64,000 bases of DNA. Origin: JANWHQ01 sp963775275 (lineage in GTDB: Bacteria; Pseudomonadota; Alphaproteobacteria; Caulobacterales; Caulobacteraceae). This document shows positions 50,526 through 59,997 of the stretch, in pieces (position 1 is the stretch's first letter; the number at the start of each line of letters is the position of its first letter). The notes under the pieces were generated by a model. It was not told the DNA's origin, ran no database searches, and saw only the letters and a program-made list of their open reading frames with translations. The stretch is from the NCBI GenBank assembly GCA_963775275.1, contig CAVZII010000006.1:49076-113075 (forward strand). Reading direction: 5' to 3'. Made by a program: the position numbers and the translations under genes.

Positions 50526-53500
50526 ATGTCGAAGACCGATTCGCGAAACGCGCGCGCCAAGTGCGCCTGGCTGGCTTCCTGCGGCGCGCTGGCGCTCGCA
50601 GGCGCGCTCGCCGCCTATGGGAGCGCCTTCGCGGCCGACCAGGACACCTCGACGGCGAGCGACTCCGGCTCGGGCAACGATGTGGTGGTCACAGGCTCGC
50701 GCATCGTCCGCTCGACCTTCACCACGCCCAACCCGGTGACGGTGATCAACGAGCAGGAGATCCAGCGCCTCAACCTGACCAACGCCGGCGACATCGTCTC
50801 CCAGCTGCCGCAGAACTCGAACTTCTTCGCCGGCAACAACGTGGGCCTGGGCAACTTCAACGTCGGCGCCCAGCTGGTGAACCTGCGCGGCCTGAACCCC
50901 TTCTTCGGCACGCGCACCCTGACCCTGATGAACACCCAGCGGGTGGTGCCGACCACCACCGGCGGCGGCGTCGACGTGACCCTGATCCCGTCCATGCTGA
51001 TCGGCCGGGTCGACACCGAGACGGGCGGCGCCTCGGCCGTCTACGGCTCTGACGCCATCGCCGGGGTCGTGAACATCATCCTCGACACCAAGCTCGAGGG
51101 CTTCAAGGGCCAGGCCGACTACGGCCAGACCAAGTACGGCGACGGCGTCGACTACCACGCCTCGGTGGCGTTCGGGCACGGGTTCGACGGCGGCCGCGGC
51201 CACTTCATCATCGGCGGCGAGTTCGAGCACACCGAGTCGATCGGGATCTGCTCGCACGTCCGTGACTGGTGCGCGACCAACTACGCCCTGTTCACCAATC
51301 CCGACTTCAACACCGCGGGCGCGCCGGGCTACGGCCAGCCCCACTACATCCTGGGCGCGGGCGGCACGACCGCGAACCAGACCTTCACCGGCGTCCTGAC
51401 GCCCTGCCTGCCGATTCCGGGCGTCTGCATCTCGCCGGGGCCGCTGCAGCAGCAGTTCAGCCAGGACGGCTCGACGCTCGTGCCCTTCACGCCGGGCAGC
51501 TACGCGGCCGGCGCCGGCTTCTTCGGGTTCCAGCAGGGCGGCGACGCCAATGCCGTCGGCGCCTACGAGACCACGACCATGAAGCCGGACGTGCGCAAGT
51601 ACACGGCCCTCGCGCACATCGACTACGACCTGTCGGACCGGATCTCGGGATCGTTGGAAGGCTGGTTCGCCCGCAGCGTGGCGGTGAACCCGGTCGCCAA
51701 CGGCGCCATCGGCCCCTATGCGCTGGAGGTCGGCAACGGCGTGTTCGTCGGCTTCCGCATCCCGGGCGACAACGCCTATCTGACGCCGGCGGAGGCGGCC
51801 TATGCGAACCTGTTCGGCAACGGGGCCGAGTTCGGCCGCAACATGCTGGGCACGGCCGAGGCCCAGAACCGCACCAACGACAACACCTGGAGGATCGTCG
51901 CCTCGCTGAAGGGCGACCTCGGCGGCAGCTGGGGCTGGGACGCCTACGGCGAGTACGGCCAGAACAAGAACGACCAGCACCTCTACCACAACGTGGTCGG
52001 CCAGTTCCTGCAGTTCGCGACCGACGCGGTGAACGACGGTGGCAACATCGTCTGCGGCGTGAACGTCCCGGGCCGGGTCAATCCGAACACCGGGGCGCCC
52101 TATTCGGCCGCCAACGTCGCCCTGGCGGCGGAGAACGGCGGTTGCCAGCCGCTCAACCTGTTCGGCGTGGGACACGCCAGCCAGGCGGGGCTCGACTACG
52201 CCTTCCCGACCCTGCAGGAGTACTCGACCTACACCCAGGAGGTGGTCTCGGCGAACCTCCACGGGGACCTGCTCCAGGGCTGGGGCGCGGGCGCGATCAA
52301 GCTGGCCGCGGGCGCGGAGTGGCGGCGTGAGCACGGCGACGTGACGCACGACCTGCAGGACCAGCCCTTCTACACCTACTACACCCTGAGCTACGGCCTG
52401 GATTACCGCGGCACCGTCAACGTGCTGGAAGGCTACGCCGAGCTCAGCGTGCCGGTGGTGCGGGACCTGCCGCTGTTCAAGTACCTCGAGGTGGACGGCG
52501 CGATTCGCGGCACCCGCAACCAGGCGAGCGACGAGACGACGGAACCGGGCTCCTTCCCGGTGCCGGCGCAGTCGGGCCAGTCCGTCACGCACTACTTCGA
52601 CACATGGAAAGTCAACTTCATGTGGGATGTGACCGACTGGTTGAGGTTCCGGGGCACGCGCTCGCGCGACGTGCGCGCGCCGCAGTTCCGCGAGCTGTTC
52701 CAGAGCTACGCCGTGGCGGCCGGCGGGCCGTTCGGCACGGTCACGAACCCCTGGTATGTGGCGGCCGGCCTGCCGGTGGTCACCCAGACCCCGCTGATCT
52801 CCACCGGCGGCAAGCTCGCGCTGAACCCGGAGAAGGCCGACACCACCACCGTCGGGGTCGTCCTGACGGGCCAGGGCGCGCTCAACGGCTTCCACGCCTC
52901 GGCCGACTGGTACCAGATCTACATCAACGAGCCGATCGTGGGCCCGCCCTTCGGCGTGGGCGCCCAGAACATCATCAACCTCTGCTACCAGGGGAACGCG
53001 GCGTTCTGCTCGCTGATGACCCAGGACGCCAGCCACAGCATCTCCTACGTCAACAACCAGGCCGTGAACCTCGGCAAGGACACGACGCGGGGCATCGACT
53101 TCGAGGCGGACTACAACCTGCCGCTCGAGCGCGTGGACCAGACCTGGGCCGGAAGCATGAACTTCCGGGTGCTGGCCTCGTACCTGTATGACCTGATCAT
53201 CGATCCGGGCCTGGGCGGGAACATCTACAACTACGCCGGCCAGTCCGGCCCGACCGCGGCCTTCGGCGGGTTCAACACCTCGCCGAAGTGGCAGGCCAAC
53301 GGCTTCGTCACCTACTCGAACGGGCCGTTCAGCGGCACGGTCCAGGTCCGCTACATCGGCCCGGGCCGGTTCACGACGACGAGCCTCTCCGGCGGCCTGG
53401 CGGTGGCCCCGGGCGATGCGGGCTATTCGTCGACCGACGTGAACAGCATCAGCGCGAACAGCGTCCCGGCGGCCTGGTACGTCAACCTGCACGCTTCCTA

Positions 53501-53657
53501 CGACGTGACCTCGCACCTGACCCTGTTCGGGAACATCAACAACCTGTTCGACAAGGACCCGCCGCCGGCGCCGGGCGGCAACGGCTACCCGACCAACCCG
53601 GTCTATTTCGACACCTACGGGATGAGCTGGAAGGTCGGCGTCCGCGCCCGGTTCTGA
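50526..53657 (+). CDS. TonB-dependent outer-membrane receptor
   Basis: 1043 residues. The signal peptide ends near LAAYGSAFAADQD. A TonB-box-like DVVVTGSRI precedes the plug domain (about 45-200: NPVTVINEQEIQRLNLTNAG, LVNLRGLNPFFGTRTLTLMN, TETGGASAVYGSDAIAGVVN). A 22-strand barrel follows and ends GMSWKVGVRARF, with the terminal Phe that the BAM machine recognises. The large size and GGA-SAVYGSDAIAGVVN wording fit the sphingomonad/Caulobacter oligosaccharide or aromatic uptake receptors. Ribosome site AAGGGGG lies 5-7 nt before ATG 50526. The ligand is unknown. Neighbouring LLM monooxygenase, enolase-family protein and hydrolase suggest uptake for catabolism. Confidence 0.94.
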   Translation: MSKTDSRNARAKCAWLASCGALALAGALAAYGSAFAADQDTSTASDSGSGNDVVVTGSRIVRSTFTTPNPVTVINEQEIQRLNLTNAGDIVSQLPQNSNFFAGNNVGLGNFNVGAQLVNLRGLNPFFGTRTLTLMNTQRVVPTTTGGGVDVTLIPSMLIGRVDTETGGASAVYGSDAIAGVVNIILDTKLEGFKGQADYGQTKYGDGVDYHASVAFGHGFDGGRGHFIIGGEFEHTESIGICSHVRDWCATNYALFTNPDFNTAGAPGYGQPHYILGAGGTTANQTFTGVLTPCLPIPGVCISPGPLQQQFSQDGSTLVPFTPGSYAAGAGFFGFQQGGDANAVGAYETTTMKPDVRKYTALAHIDYDLSDRISGSLEGWFARSVAVNPVANGAIGPYALEVGNGVFVGFRIPGDNAYLTPAEAAYANLFGNGAEFGRNMLGTAEAQNRTNDNTWRIVASLKGDLGGSWGWDAYGEYGQNKNDQHLYHNVVGQFLQFATDAVNDGGNIVCGVNVPGRVNPNTGAPYSAANVALAAENGGCQPLNLFGVGHASQAGLDYAFPTLQEYSTYTQEVVSANLHGDLLQGWGAGAIKLAAGAEWRREHGDVTHDLQDQPFYTYYTLSYGLDYRGTVNVLEGYAELSVPVVRDLPLFKYLEVDGAIRGTRNQASDETTEPGSFPVPAQSGQSVTHYFDTWKVNFMWDVTDWLRFRGTRSRDVRAPQFRELFQSYAVAAGGPFGTVTNPWYVAAGLPVVTQTPLISTGGKLALNPEKADTTTVGVVLTGQGALNGFHASADWYQIYINEPIVGPPFGVGAQNIINLCYQGNAAFCSLMTQDASHSISYVNNQAVNLGKDTTRGIDFEADYNLPLERVDQTWAGSMNFRVLASYLYDLIIDPGLGGNIYNYAGQSGPTAAFGGFNTSPKWQANGFVTYSNGPFSGTVQVRYIGPGRFTTTSLSGGLAVAPGDAGYSSTDVNSISANSVPAAWYVNLHASYDVTSHLTLFGNINNLFDKDPPPAPGGNGYPTNPVYFDTYGMSWKVGVRARF

Positions 53658-53730
53658 CCGTCTAACCTCCGAAGGTCAGCGTAACCGTCGCCCCGCGCCG
53701 CAAGGCGCGGGGCGATTGGTTTGTGGGGGC

Positions 53731-53864
53731 CTCCTTACCCGTGGGGAGAGGAAGGGCCCCGCGCCGAAGGCGTGGGAAGGTGAGGGCGTATGGCCGGGAG
53801 GGCGAAACCCCTCACCTCCCCGTTGCTGCGCAACGGGTCCCCTCCTCTCCCTTCGGGAGAGGAC
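53731..53864. repeat. Intergenic repeat family R2, copy 3
   Basis: Begins CTCCTTACCCGTGGGGAGAG, includes GAGGGCGTATGGCCGGGAGGG and CCCCTCACCTCCCCGTTGCT with the GTTGCTGCGCAAC stem, and ends CTCTCCCTTCGGGAGAG. Beyond it (53915-54022) lie two more short hairpins (CTTCCCCCGGACGGGGGAAG and CTCCCCCTTCAAGGGGGAG). The 53658-54022 interval holds no gene. Confidence 0.75.
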
Positions 53865-54022
53865 TGGTGGGACGGCGCCAGGGCCTCGGAGGACAGCGGG
53901 GTTAGGCGCGCGCCTTCCCCCGGACGGGGGAAGGCCGGGATGGGGGTGATGGCGCGGGATTGGTTGAATCGGGCGCATGCAGCGGCGGAGAGGCCTGTCA
54001 CCCCCTCCCCGGCCCTCCCCCT

Positions 54023-55216
54023 TCAAGGGGGAGGGAGGCGTGCGGGGTGGGCGGCGACGGCTTGTTCATTGACGTCGGCGCCCCAGCCGGGGCGAGTGGG
54101 GACGAGCATCTCGCCGGACTCGACGACGGGGGGATGGGTGACGAGGTCGGCTTTCCAGGGGACGTCGTCGGCCTCGTATTCCATGATGCGCAGGTTGGGG
54201 ACGACGGCGGCGAAGTTGGCGCCGATCAGGTCGGCCAGGGGGCCGTAGAAGTTGTGGGGGGCGACGTTGGTCTCGAAGGCCTCGGCCAGGGTCGCGATGC
54301 GGACGGATTCGGCGAAACCGTTCCAGACGATGTCGATGATGGCGACGTCGGCCGCGCCGGCGGCGAGGTAGGGGCGGTAGCCGCCCAGGCGATAGACCGA
54401 TTCCAGCGAGGCGATGGGGATGCGGGTGGAGCGGCGCACGGCGGCGAGCTCGGCGGGGGCGTGCATGTCGGCCTCGAGCCACATCAGGCCCAGCGGCTCG
54501 AGCCTGTAGGCGAGCTGGCGCAGGGCCTCGGCGCTGAAGGCGAAGTTGACGTCCAGCAGCAGCTCCACGTCCTCGCCCGCGCCCTGGCGGAAGGCGGCGA
54601 GCTGGCGGGCGGCCTGTTCGAACAGGGCGGGGTCGGGGTTGCGGCCGAGCTCCAGGCCCGGGCGGAAGCCGGGGTTGAACAGGCGCGGGCGGGCGCCGTC
54701 GAAGAGGATGGGGTTGGTCTTCAGCGCCTTGAAGCCGCGGCGCTTCACCTCGCGGCCGAGGTCCTTGACGTCGTCGATCGAGGCCACGGACGGGCCGCCG
54801 ATCTCGCGGGCGAAGAGCTCGGGCATGGTGGCGCGGAACGAGCCGCAGTGGGACCAGTAGAGGGGGATCCTGTCGCGCACCGGCCCGCCGAAGAGGGCGT
54901 GGACGGGCGCGCCGGCGGCCTTGGCGGCGAGGTCGATCAAGGCGTTCTCGACCGCGGCGATCGCCTGGTCGGCCAGGCCGCCCGGGTTCATCCGGCTCTG
55001 GGCCCGAAGGTCGGCGCCGATGCGGGCGAAGGCGCGCGGGTCCTTGCCGATGACCTGGCGGGCCAGGGCCTGGACGACCGGGGTCAGGCCGGGGTTCCAG
55101 CCGGTCTCGTTGAACTCCGACCAGCCGACGAGGCCGGTGTCGGTGACGAGCTTGAGGAAGGAGAAGGTCCGCCAGCCGCCGTCGGCGTGCAGGTCGTGGG
55201 CCTCGGTGATCTTCAT
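54023..55216 (-). CDS. Mandelate racemase/muconate-lactonizing (enolase superfamily) enzyme
   Basis: 397 residues. An N-terminal capping domain (MKITEAHDLHADGGWRTFSF) precedes a TIM barrel. Metal ligands appear as VELLLDVNFAFSAEALRQLA (Asp), LMWLEADMHAPAELAAVRRS (Glu) and RIPIASLESVYRLGGYR (Glu). A Lys on the second strand (GFKALKTNPILF) and a late His (NVAPHNFYGPLADLIGAN) would be the acid-base pair. It probably abstracts an alpha-proton from a sugar acid or related carboxylate. Exact substrate unknown. The ATG 55216 matches the family start. It may serve the same pathway as the receptor and LLM enzyme nearby. Confidence 0.9.
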   Translation of the reverse strand: MKITEAHDLHADGGWRTFSFLKLVTDTGLVGWSEFNETGWNPGLTPVVQALARQVIGKDPRAFARIGADLRAQSRMNPGGLADQAIAAVENALIDLAAKAAGAPVHALFGGPVRDRIPLYWSHCGSFRATMPELFAREIGGPSVASIDDVKDLGREVKRRGFKALKTNPILFDGARPRLFNPGFRPGLELGRNPDPALFEQAARQLAAFRQGAGEDVELLLDVNFAFSAEALRQLAYRLEPLGLMWLEADMHAPAELAAVRRSTRIPIASLESVYRLGGYRPYLAAGAADVAIIDIVWNGFAESVRIATLAEAFETNVAPHNFYGPLADLIGANFAAVVPNLRIMEYEADDVPWKADLVTHPPVVESGEMLVPTRPGWGADVNEQAVAAHPARLPPP

Positions 55217-55269
55217 GGGCGGGTCCTTGGGTCTCGGTGCAGAAGACACCAAGCGGACGGGGAGACAAA

Positions 55270-55411
55270 GGGCCCCTCACCCTCCCACTCGCTTCGCGAG
55301 CGGGCCCCTCCCTCTCCCCCGAAGGGGGCGAGGGCCGGGTGATCGACGCCCTCGCCCCGCTCGCGGGGAGAGGGAGGGGCCCGCGCCGAAGGCGTGGGAG
55401 GGTGAGGGGAA
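55270..55411. repeat. Intergenic repeat family R2, copy 4 (doubled)
   Basis: CCCCTCACCCTCCCACTCGC with the CTCGCTTCGCGAG stem, then a long inverted partner GCCCTCGCCCCGCTCGCGGG and GGGAGGGTGAGGGG, so the unit folds head to tail. It sits directly before palindrome copy E. Confidence 0.7.
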
Positions 55412-55438
55412 GCGGCTTTGCCGGGAAGCCGGCATGGG

Positions 55439-55604
55439 CTAGTGTGGTGGATCAGAAGTTCGCATGATGATGGCGGCGCCCTCGGCTGCGAACTTCTGAT
55501 CCGTAAACCACACTAGAATCATACATTTGCTAGTGTCCTTATCGATTCCGAAGTTCGCATCCGCCTTGCAAATGCGCTGGCGAACTTCGGAATCGGGACA
55601 CTAG
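55439..55604. repeat. CTAG-bounded double palindrome, copy E
   Basis: Hairpin 1 is 55439-55516 and hairpin 2 is 55530-55604. Nearly identical to copy C over its whole length, including the mismatched arms of hairpin 2. It lies 34 bp before the rmlB-like gene. Confidence 0.9.
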
Positions 55605-55637
55605 AGGCCGGGCCATGGGTTCGAGCGGGCGTCCGCA

Positions 55638-56695
55638 ATGAAAGTCCTGGTCACGGGCGGGGCGGGGTTCATCGGGTCGGCGGTTTGCCGGCGGCTGGTG
55701 GGCGTGGCCGGGGCCGAGGTGGTGAACCTCGACAAGCTGACCTATGCGGCCTGCCTGGACTCCGCTGGCCGAGATCGAGGGCTCGAACCGCTATGCGTTC
55801 GTGAAGGCCGACGTGGCCGACCGGGCGGCGGTGCGGGCGGTGTTCGAGGAACACAGGCCCGACGCGGTGATGCACCTGGCGGCCGAGAGCCATGTGGACC
55901 GCTCGATCAACTCGGCCGAGCCGTTCATCCACACCAACATCGTCGGGACCTTCACCATGCTGGAGGAGGCGACGCGCCACTGGCGGGGCCTGGAGGGCGC
56001 CAGGAAGGACGCGTTCCGGTTCCTGCACATCTCGACCGACGAGGTGTTCGGGAGCCTCGGGGAAGAGGGCCTGTTCACCGAGGACACGCCCTATGACCCG
56101 CGCTCGCCCTATTCGGCGTCCAAGGCCTCGGCCGACCATCTGGTCTCGGCCTGGGGGCACACCCACGGCCTGCCGGTGCTGACGTCCAACTGCTCGAACA
56201 ACTACGGGCCCTATCACTTCCCCGAGAAGCTGATCCCGCTGGCGATCCTGAACGCGCTGGAGGGAAAGCCCCTGCCCGTCTACGGCGACGGCGGGCATGT
56301 GCGCGACTGGCTCTATGTGGAGGACCACGCCGAGGCGCTGTGCCTGATGCTGGAGCGGGCCGAGCCGGGGAAGACCTACAACATCGGGGGGCGGTCAGAG
56401 CGGACGAACCTGTCGGTCGTGGAGGCGATCTGCGACCTGGTGGACGCGGCGGCCGGGCCGCTGGAGATCGGGGCCCAGGCGCGGGCTGATCCAGTTCGTG
56501 CCCGACCGGCCGGGGCACGACCGGCGCTATGGGGTGGATCCAAGCCGGATCGAGGCCGAGCTCGGCTGGACGCCGAAGACGCGGTTCGAGGAGGGGCTTG
56601 GCAAGACCGTCGAGTGGTACCTGGCCCGCCGCGACTGGTGGGAGCCGCTGAGGGCCCGGTATCAGGGACAGCGGCTGGGGCTGAAGGCGGAGTAG
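55638..56695 (+). pseudogene. dTDP-glucose 4,6-dehydratase (RmlB-like), two frameshifts
   Basis: An SDR-fold enzyme for deoxy-sugar synthesis. Part 1: MKVLVTGGAGFIGSAVCRRL (NAD-binding GxxGxxG) to LDKLTYAACLDS. Part 2: the active site LHISTDEVFGSLGEEGLFTE, YSASKASADHLVSAWGHTHG (YxxxK) and SNNYGPYHFPEKLIPLAILN. Part 3: PDRPGHDRRYGVDPSRIEAE to LGLKAE. One extra base at about 55764 and one at about 56482 separate the parts. No other rml gene is near. If the indels are errors, the gene is complete at about 350 residues. Confidence 0.88.
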
Positions 56696-56737
56696 GGCCT
56701 TCCCGGTTGGCCCGTCGCGGGCGGCGGAGGCCGGCAA

Positions 56738-56880
56738 GGGAACGCAGAGGACGCAGAGGACGCAGAGAAGGATCCTGGCCGGCGCCAAAGGCGCCGGGAA
56801 TCTTGGCGACCTTGGTGTTCGGTCAGAGATACGTCAGCCCTCTGCGTCCTCTTCTTCTTCTCCGCGAACTCTGCGTTCCC
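56738..56880. repeat. Intergenic repeat family R3, copy 2
   Basis: Terminal inverted repeat GGGAACGCAGAG (56738-56749) and CTCTGCGTTCCC (56869-56880). Inside are short tandem GGACGCAGA units, a GGCGCCAAAGGCGCC hairpin and CTTGGTGTTC-type words. No gene. The rest of 56696-57075 also lacks a gene and ends in R2 copy 5. Confidence 0.7.
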
Positions 56881-57009
56881 TTAAGGGTCGGCGCGGTGCG
56901 CGGGGTTACCCCCTCCCCTGCACACCTCCCCCGCTTGCGCGGGAGAGGGGAAGGGATGCGCCGCCCCTTGGTGGTCTTGGTGTCCTTGGTGGTTCCTGAA
57001 TCGGAGGCG

Positions 57010-57073
57010 CCAAACCCCCTCACCTTCCCGTTGCTGCGCAACGGGCCCCTTCCTCTCCCCTTGGGAGAGGAGG
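57010..57073. repeat. Intergenic repeat family R2, copy 5 (right half only)
   Basis: CCCCTCACCTTCCCGTTGCT, the GTTGCTGCGCAAC stem, and CCTCTCCCCTTGGGAGAGG. The left half seen in other copies is absent. It lies within 3 bp of the stop codon of the alpha/beta hydrolase gene and may serve as its terminator. Confidence 0.7.
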
Positions 57074-57075
57074 CT

Positions 57076-57891
57076 TCAGCCCGCTTCGACCTTGAGCATG
57101 AAGTCCTGGGCGGCGGCGACGCCCTTGGGGGATTCGTCGAAGGTGAGGTGGCCGACGTCCTTGAGGATGACCAGCTCGGGGTGGCCGGGCAGGCGCTCCT
57201 GCCAGACCTTGGCGCGGCCGACCGGCAGGATGCGGTCCTTCTCGCCCCAGACGATCAGGGTCGGGCAGGTGATGCGGTGCAGCCACCGGTCCAGCGAGGA
57301 CGGCGACATCATGTACTTGCCGGCCGAGGCGCCCTCCTTGGCGCGCTGGGCGGCGAAGATCTCGGCCGGCACCGCCGGCGGGATGAAGGGGGCGATGAAG
57401 GCCGGGCTGTTGGTGAGGTAGGCGAAGAGCTCGCCCGGGCCGATCGAGCCCAGGTTGGCGGGCGGGTGCTCGGCGATGTCGAGCCCGGCGGCGGCCGAGA
57501 GGATCAGGCTCTTCAGGCGCTCGGCGTGCCCGACGGCGAACTCGGCGGCCAGGCGCCCGCCCATGGAGGCGCCGGCCAGGTGCACCTTGCCCAGGCCCAG
57601 GCGGTCGAAGAAGTCGAGGTAGTGCAGCACCAGGTGCTGCATGCCGCCGATGTGCTCGGCCTCGTCGGATTCGCCCATGCCGGGGTGGTAGGGGCAGATG
57701 ACGCGGAAATGCTCGGTCCACGGCCGGGCGAACTGGATGCCGTGGAAGGCGCCGCCGCCGTGGAAGTAGACCACGGTCGGGCCATGGCCGGCCTCGTAAT
57801 AGACGGTGCGCACGCCATAGAGGTCGATCTCGTAGCGCTCGAAGCCCTCGGTGCCGAGGCTGCGCTGGGCGGAAGTTGAGGCGGCGGTCAT
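57076..57891 (-). CDS. Alpha/beta-fold hydrolase
   Basis: 271 residues. Oxyanion segment VVYFHGGGAFHGIQFARPWT, nucleophile elbow VHLAGASMGGRLAAEFAVGH (G-x-S-x-G with Ser), Asp in TLIVWGEKDRILPVGRAKVW and His in VILKDVGHLTFDESPKGVAA. The layout is close to MhpC/BphD-type C-C bond hydrolases and to esterases. With the nearby LLM enzyme and TonB receptor a degradative role is plausible, but the substrate is unknown. Start ATG 57891. Confidence 0.9.
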   Translation of the reverse strand: MTAASTSAQRSLGTEGFERYEIDLYGVRTVYYEAGHGPTVVYFHGGGAFHGIQFARPWTEHFRVICPYHPGMGESDEAEHIGGMQHLVLHYLDFFDRLGLGKVHLAGASMGGRLAAEFAVGHAERLKSLILSAAAGLDIAEHPPANLGSIGPGELFAYLTNSPAFIAPFIPPAVPAEIFAAQRAKEGASAGKYMMSPSSLDRWLHRITCPTLIVWGEKDRILPVGRAKVWQERLPGHPELVILKDVGHLTFDESPKGVAAAQDFMLKVEAG

Positions 57892-58127
57892 GGCGTTTCC
57901 CCTGGTGTGGTTGGGGAACGTTTTAGCGCGGCGAGGGGGCGGTGGGGAGGGTGACGACCTGCTGCCTTGAACGGCGCGCCATCTGCGTTACGCCAAGAGC
58001 GGAATTTGGATGCGCCTTGATCGTTAAAGACCAGACGCATGCCGAGTCGCGGTGCTTGGGACTGGACCTCGACAGATCAGCAGCCGCAGGCGTACTGGCA
58101 TTGGCCCGTCCAACACAGGGGGCAGAA

Positions 58128-59399
58128 TTGAAGCTTGTGCTTGGAGGCGTGAACGGCCTCTATCTGCGTGAAATCCTTGAGAACGCGGGCGGCGACGTCG
58201 ACCGAGTGGACGCGGCGGTCGCTTACGCCAACCGAGACGATCTGCCGTTCGATTGGTGCTGGGACAACGAAGTGACGCTGCGCTTCTGGGTCGCTTCGAC
58301 GAAGCGGTGCCCGTATCAGTTCCGGTGCTGAAGTATTTCGACCGCCGTTCCCCCGCTATAGCTGCAAGCTCGTCCGCTGCTTCCACCCGAAGGTCATCTG
58401 GTGGCGCGGCTATGGCGCCTATATCGGCTCGGCCAACCTGACCGCCCCGGCTTGGTACAACAACGTCGAGGCCGGGATGTTCATGACTGAAGAGGAGTTG
58501 GAGGGCTCCGGCCAAGCGCTAGAGTTGGAAGCGCTTTTCACCAAGATCGATCAGGAGGCCTCGCCCCTAACGCAGGAACTCTACGACCTCCTCGAACGCA
58601 GGAGCAAAGAGCTGCAGCGTCGCCGTCGAGACCAGAATGCAGCGGATGCCGCGTTCCTTAGCACCCACCTGGTGAAGCCATTCGAAGGACTGGTCCACGT
58701 GACCTCCAAGGTCGCCAGCAGCCAGCAGCGCGACGCATTTCTGCAGGAATGGCTCGCGACGCTCCAGACGATCCGAGACATCGCAAGTATAGTCGCCAGC
58801 GAAGAGCATCGGCCAGACTGGGTCGCGCGCGACACGCCGCTCGGCGCCCAGGCAGACCAATTCCTGCATGCACATTACTACAGGCGCACCTTCAATGGAC
58901 GTGTCGCTGACTACGAGCGGCACTTTGAAAGGAACGCAAAAAGGCCCGACCGGGCGCTGGCGGAAGCGGCGCGTTGGTGGAAAACATTGCCTGGCGGCAA
59001 CGACGAAGAACGGACCTTGAATGAGGTCGCGCCGATGCTCTTCCGAACCTTCTCCGACAGATCGCTGCGCGACATGACCGAGGACCAGTTCGCGGAGACC
59101 CTCTGGCACATTCATGCCAGCCGGGAATTCGCGCGACGAGTTCCGAACGCAAATGTTGGCCGGCCTGAAGGCCCCGTCCATTCGATGAAGACGAAGTCCA
59201 TGCCTTGGCTCGTCGAATCTGGCGTGACTCGAACGCTAAGGGAATCCCGGTCGCCGAAACCCTCGCCTTCATCCTCTATTCCGCTGCACCTGAAGAGGTG
59301 CCGCACCGCATGTGGGAGGCGCTGACAGACAGCCGCCGCAAGGTGGAACTCCTAGGGATCAGCAGCCTGGGCGAAATCGTCGGCCGGGCCCTCCCCTGA
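58128..59399 (+). pseudogene. Phospholipase-D-like protein, three frameshifts
   Basis: Possible start TTG 58128: LKLVLGGVNGLYLREILENA, AAVAYANRDDLPFDWCWDNE. After one missing base (about 58292) GRFDEAVPVSVPVLKYFDRR. After another (about 58345) comes the PLD motif: RCFHPKVIWWRGYGAYIGSA then NLTAPAWYNNVEAGMF (HxK...GSxN). A long helical region follows, and after a third (about 59180, C run) FDEDEVHALARRIWRDSNAK to GEIVGRALP. A single PLD half-site implies a dimeric nuclease or phosphodiesterase. Such proteins occur in restriction and phage-defence loci. Codon use and GC are unlike the chromosome core. Either decayed or damaged by consensus errors. Confidence 0.75.
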
Positions 59400-59682
59400 C
59401 CGTTACCCACCGCGCAACGGCCGCACCAGCAAGTCGCTCCGATCCCTGGGCTATGACGTCCGCGTCCATGTCGGGGGTTGAGCGTTCCCCGCCGTTCTGC
59501 GACGCGAGTGGTTTGCGCCAGGAGCTAAACTTTGGGCCGCTATTAGCTGCAGACATTGGGCCGGCGGACCTGGCTGGCGCGAAGCGCGCCCAGGACAACA
59601 GTCCCGGTTGTTCGCCGCGCCAATTAGTCCCACTGTGGCGCAACGGGCGCAGGCTCAGCCGAATGGTAACGGAAGTCTGAAG

Positions 59683-59976
59683 ATGCCCCCTTGCGGGGGT
59701 GTATTGGGTGTGGAGGCCTGCCTATCCGCTGACCCATTTTGTCATCCCAGTAGGACGTTTGTACCGTCAACGACGATTACGACGTGGGATGCGTGCATAG
59801 AGCGCGCCCTCCTGTTTCGGGTCAGCGTGGACCTCGCCTCGTGCGACGCCACACCGTTACGACAGTATACACCGACTTGTTACGAAAGACGCCCAGCTAG
59901 AGTGGCAAGCCCCGCTCGTTGATCACAGTCGGGGGCGGTGGCGATGACCAGAATGGGCCTGGTAGCTTCCGCCCCC
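59683..59976 (+). ncRNA. Candidate structured RNA of the DRT2-like system
   Basis: This stretch immediately before the reverse transcriptase has no recognisable gene but is full of good stems: 59683-59702 (ATGCCCCC/GGGGGTGT), 59705-59736 (TGGGT-GTGGA/TCCGC-ACCCA), 59743-59791 (CATCCCA/TGGGATG with inner CGTC/GACG), about 59816-59871 (GGT..GTGG..TCGC/GCGA..CCAC..ACC) and 59931-59976 (GGGGGCGG/CCGCCCCC with inner ACCAG/CTGGT). DRT2 systems are known to encode a structured RNA template just upstream of the RT, copied by rolling-circle reverse transcription into a repeated coding DNA. Position, length and folding fit. RNA boundaries and promoter are not determined. Confidence 0.5.
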
Positions 59977-59997
59977 TCTCGTGCAGAGACTTAGGCA

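Noticed and set aside
50295..53516. Open frame of 1073 codons on the minus strand
   Set aside because: It is antisense to the TonB receptor, which has full family features. Its translation is rich in R, G, H and V with no domain, the usual mirror of a GC-rich gene.
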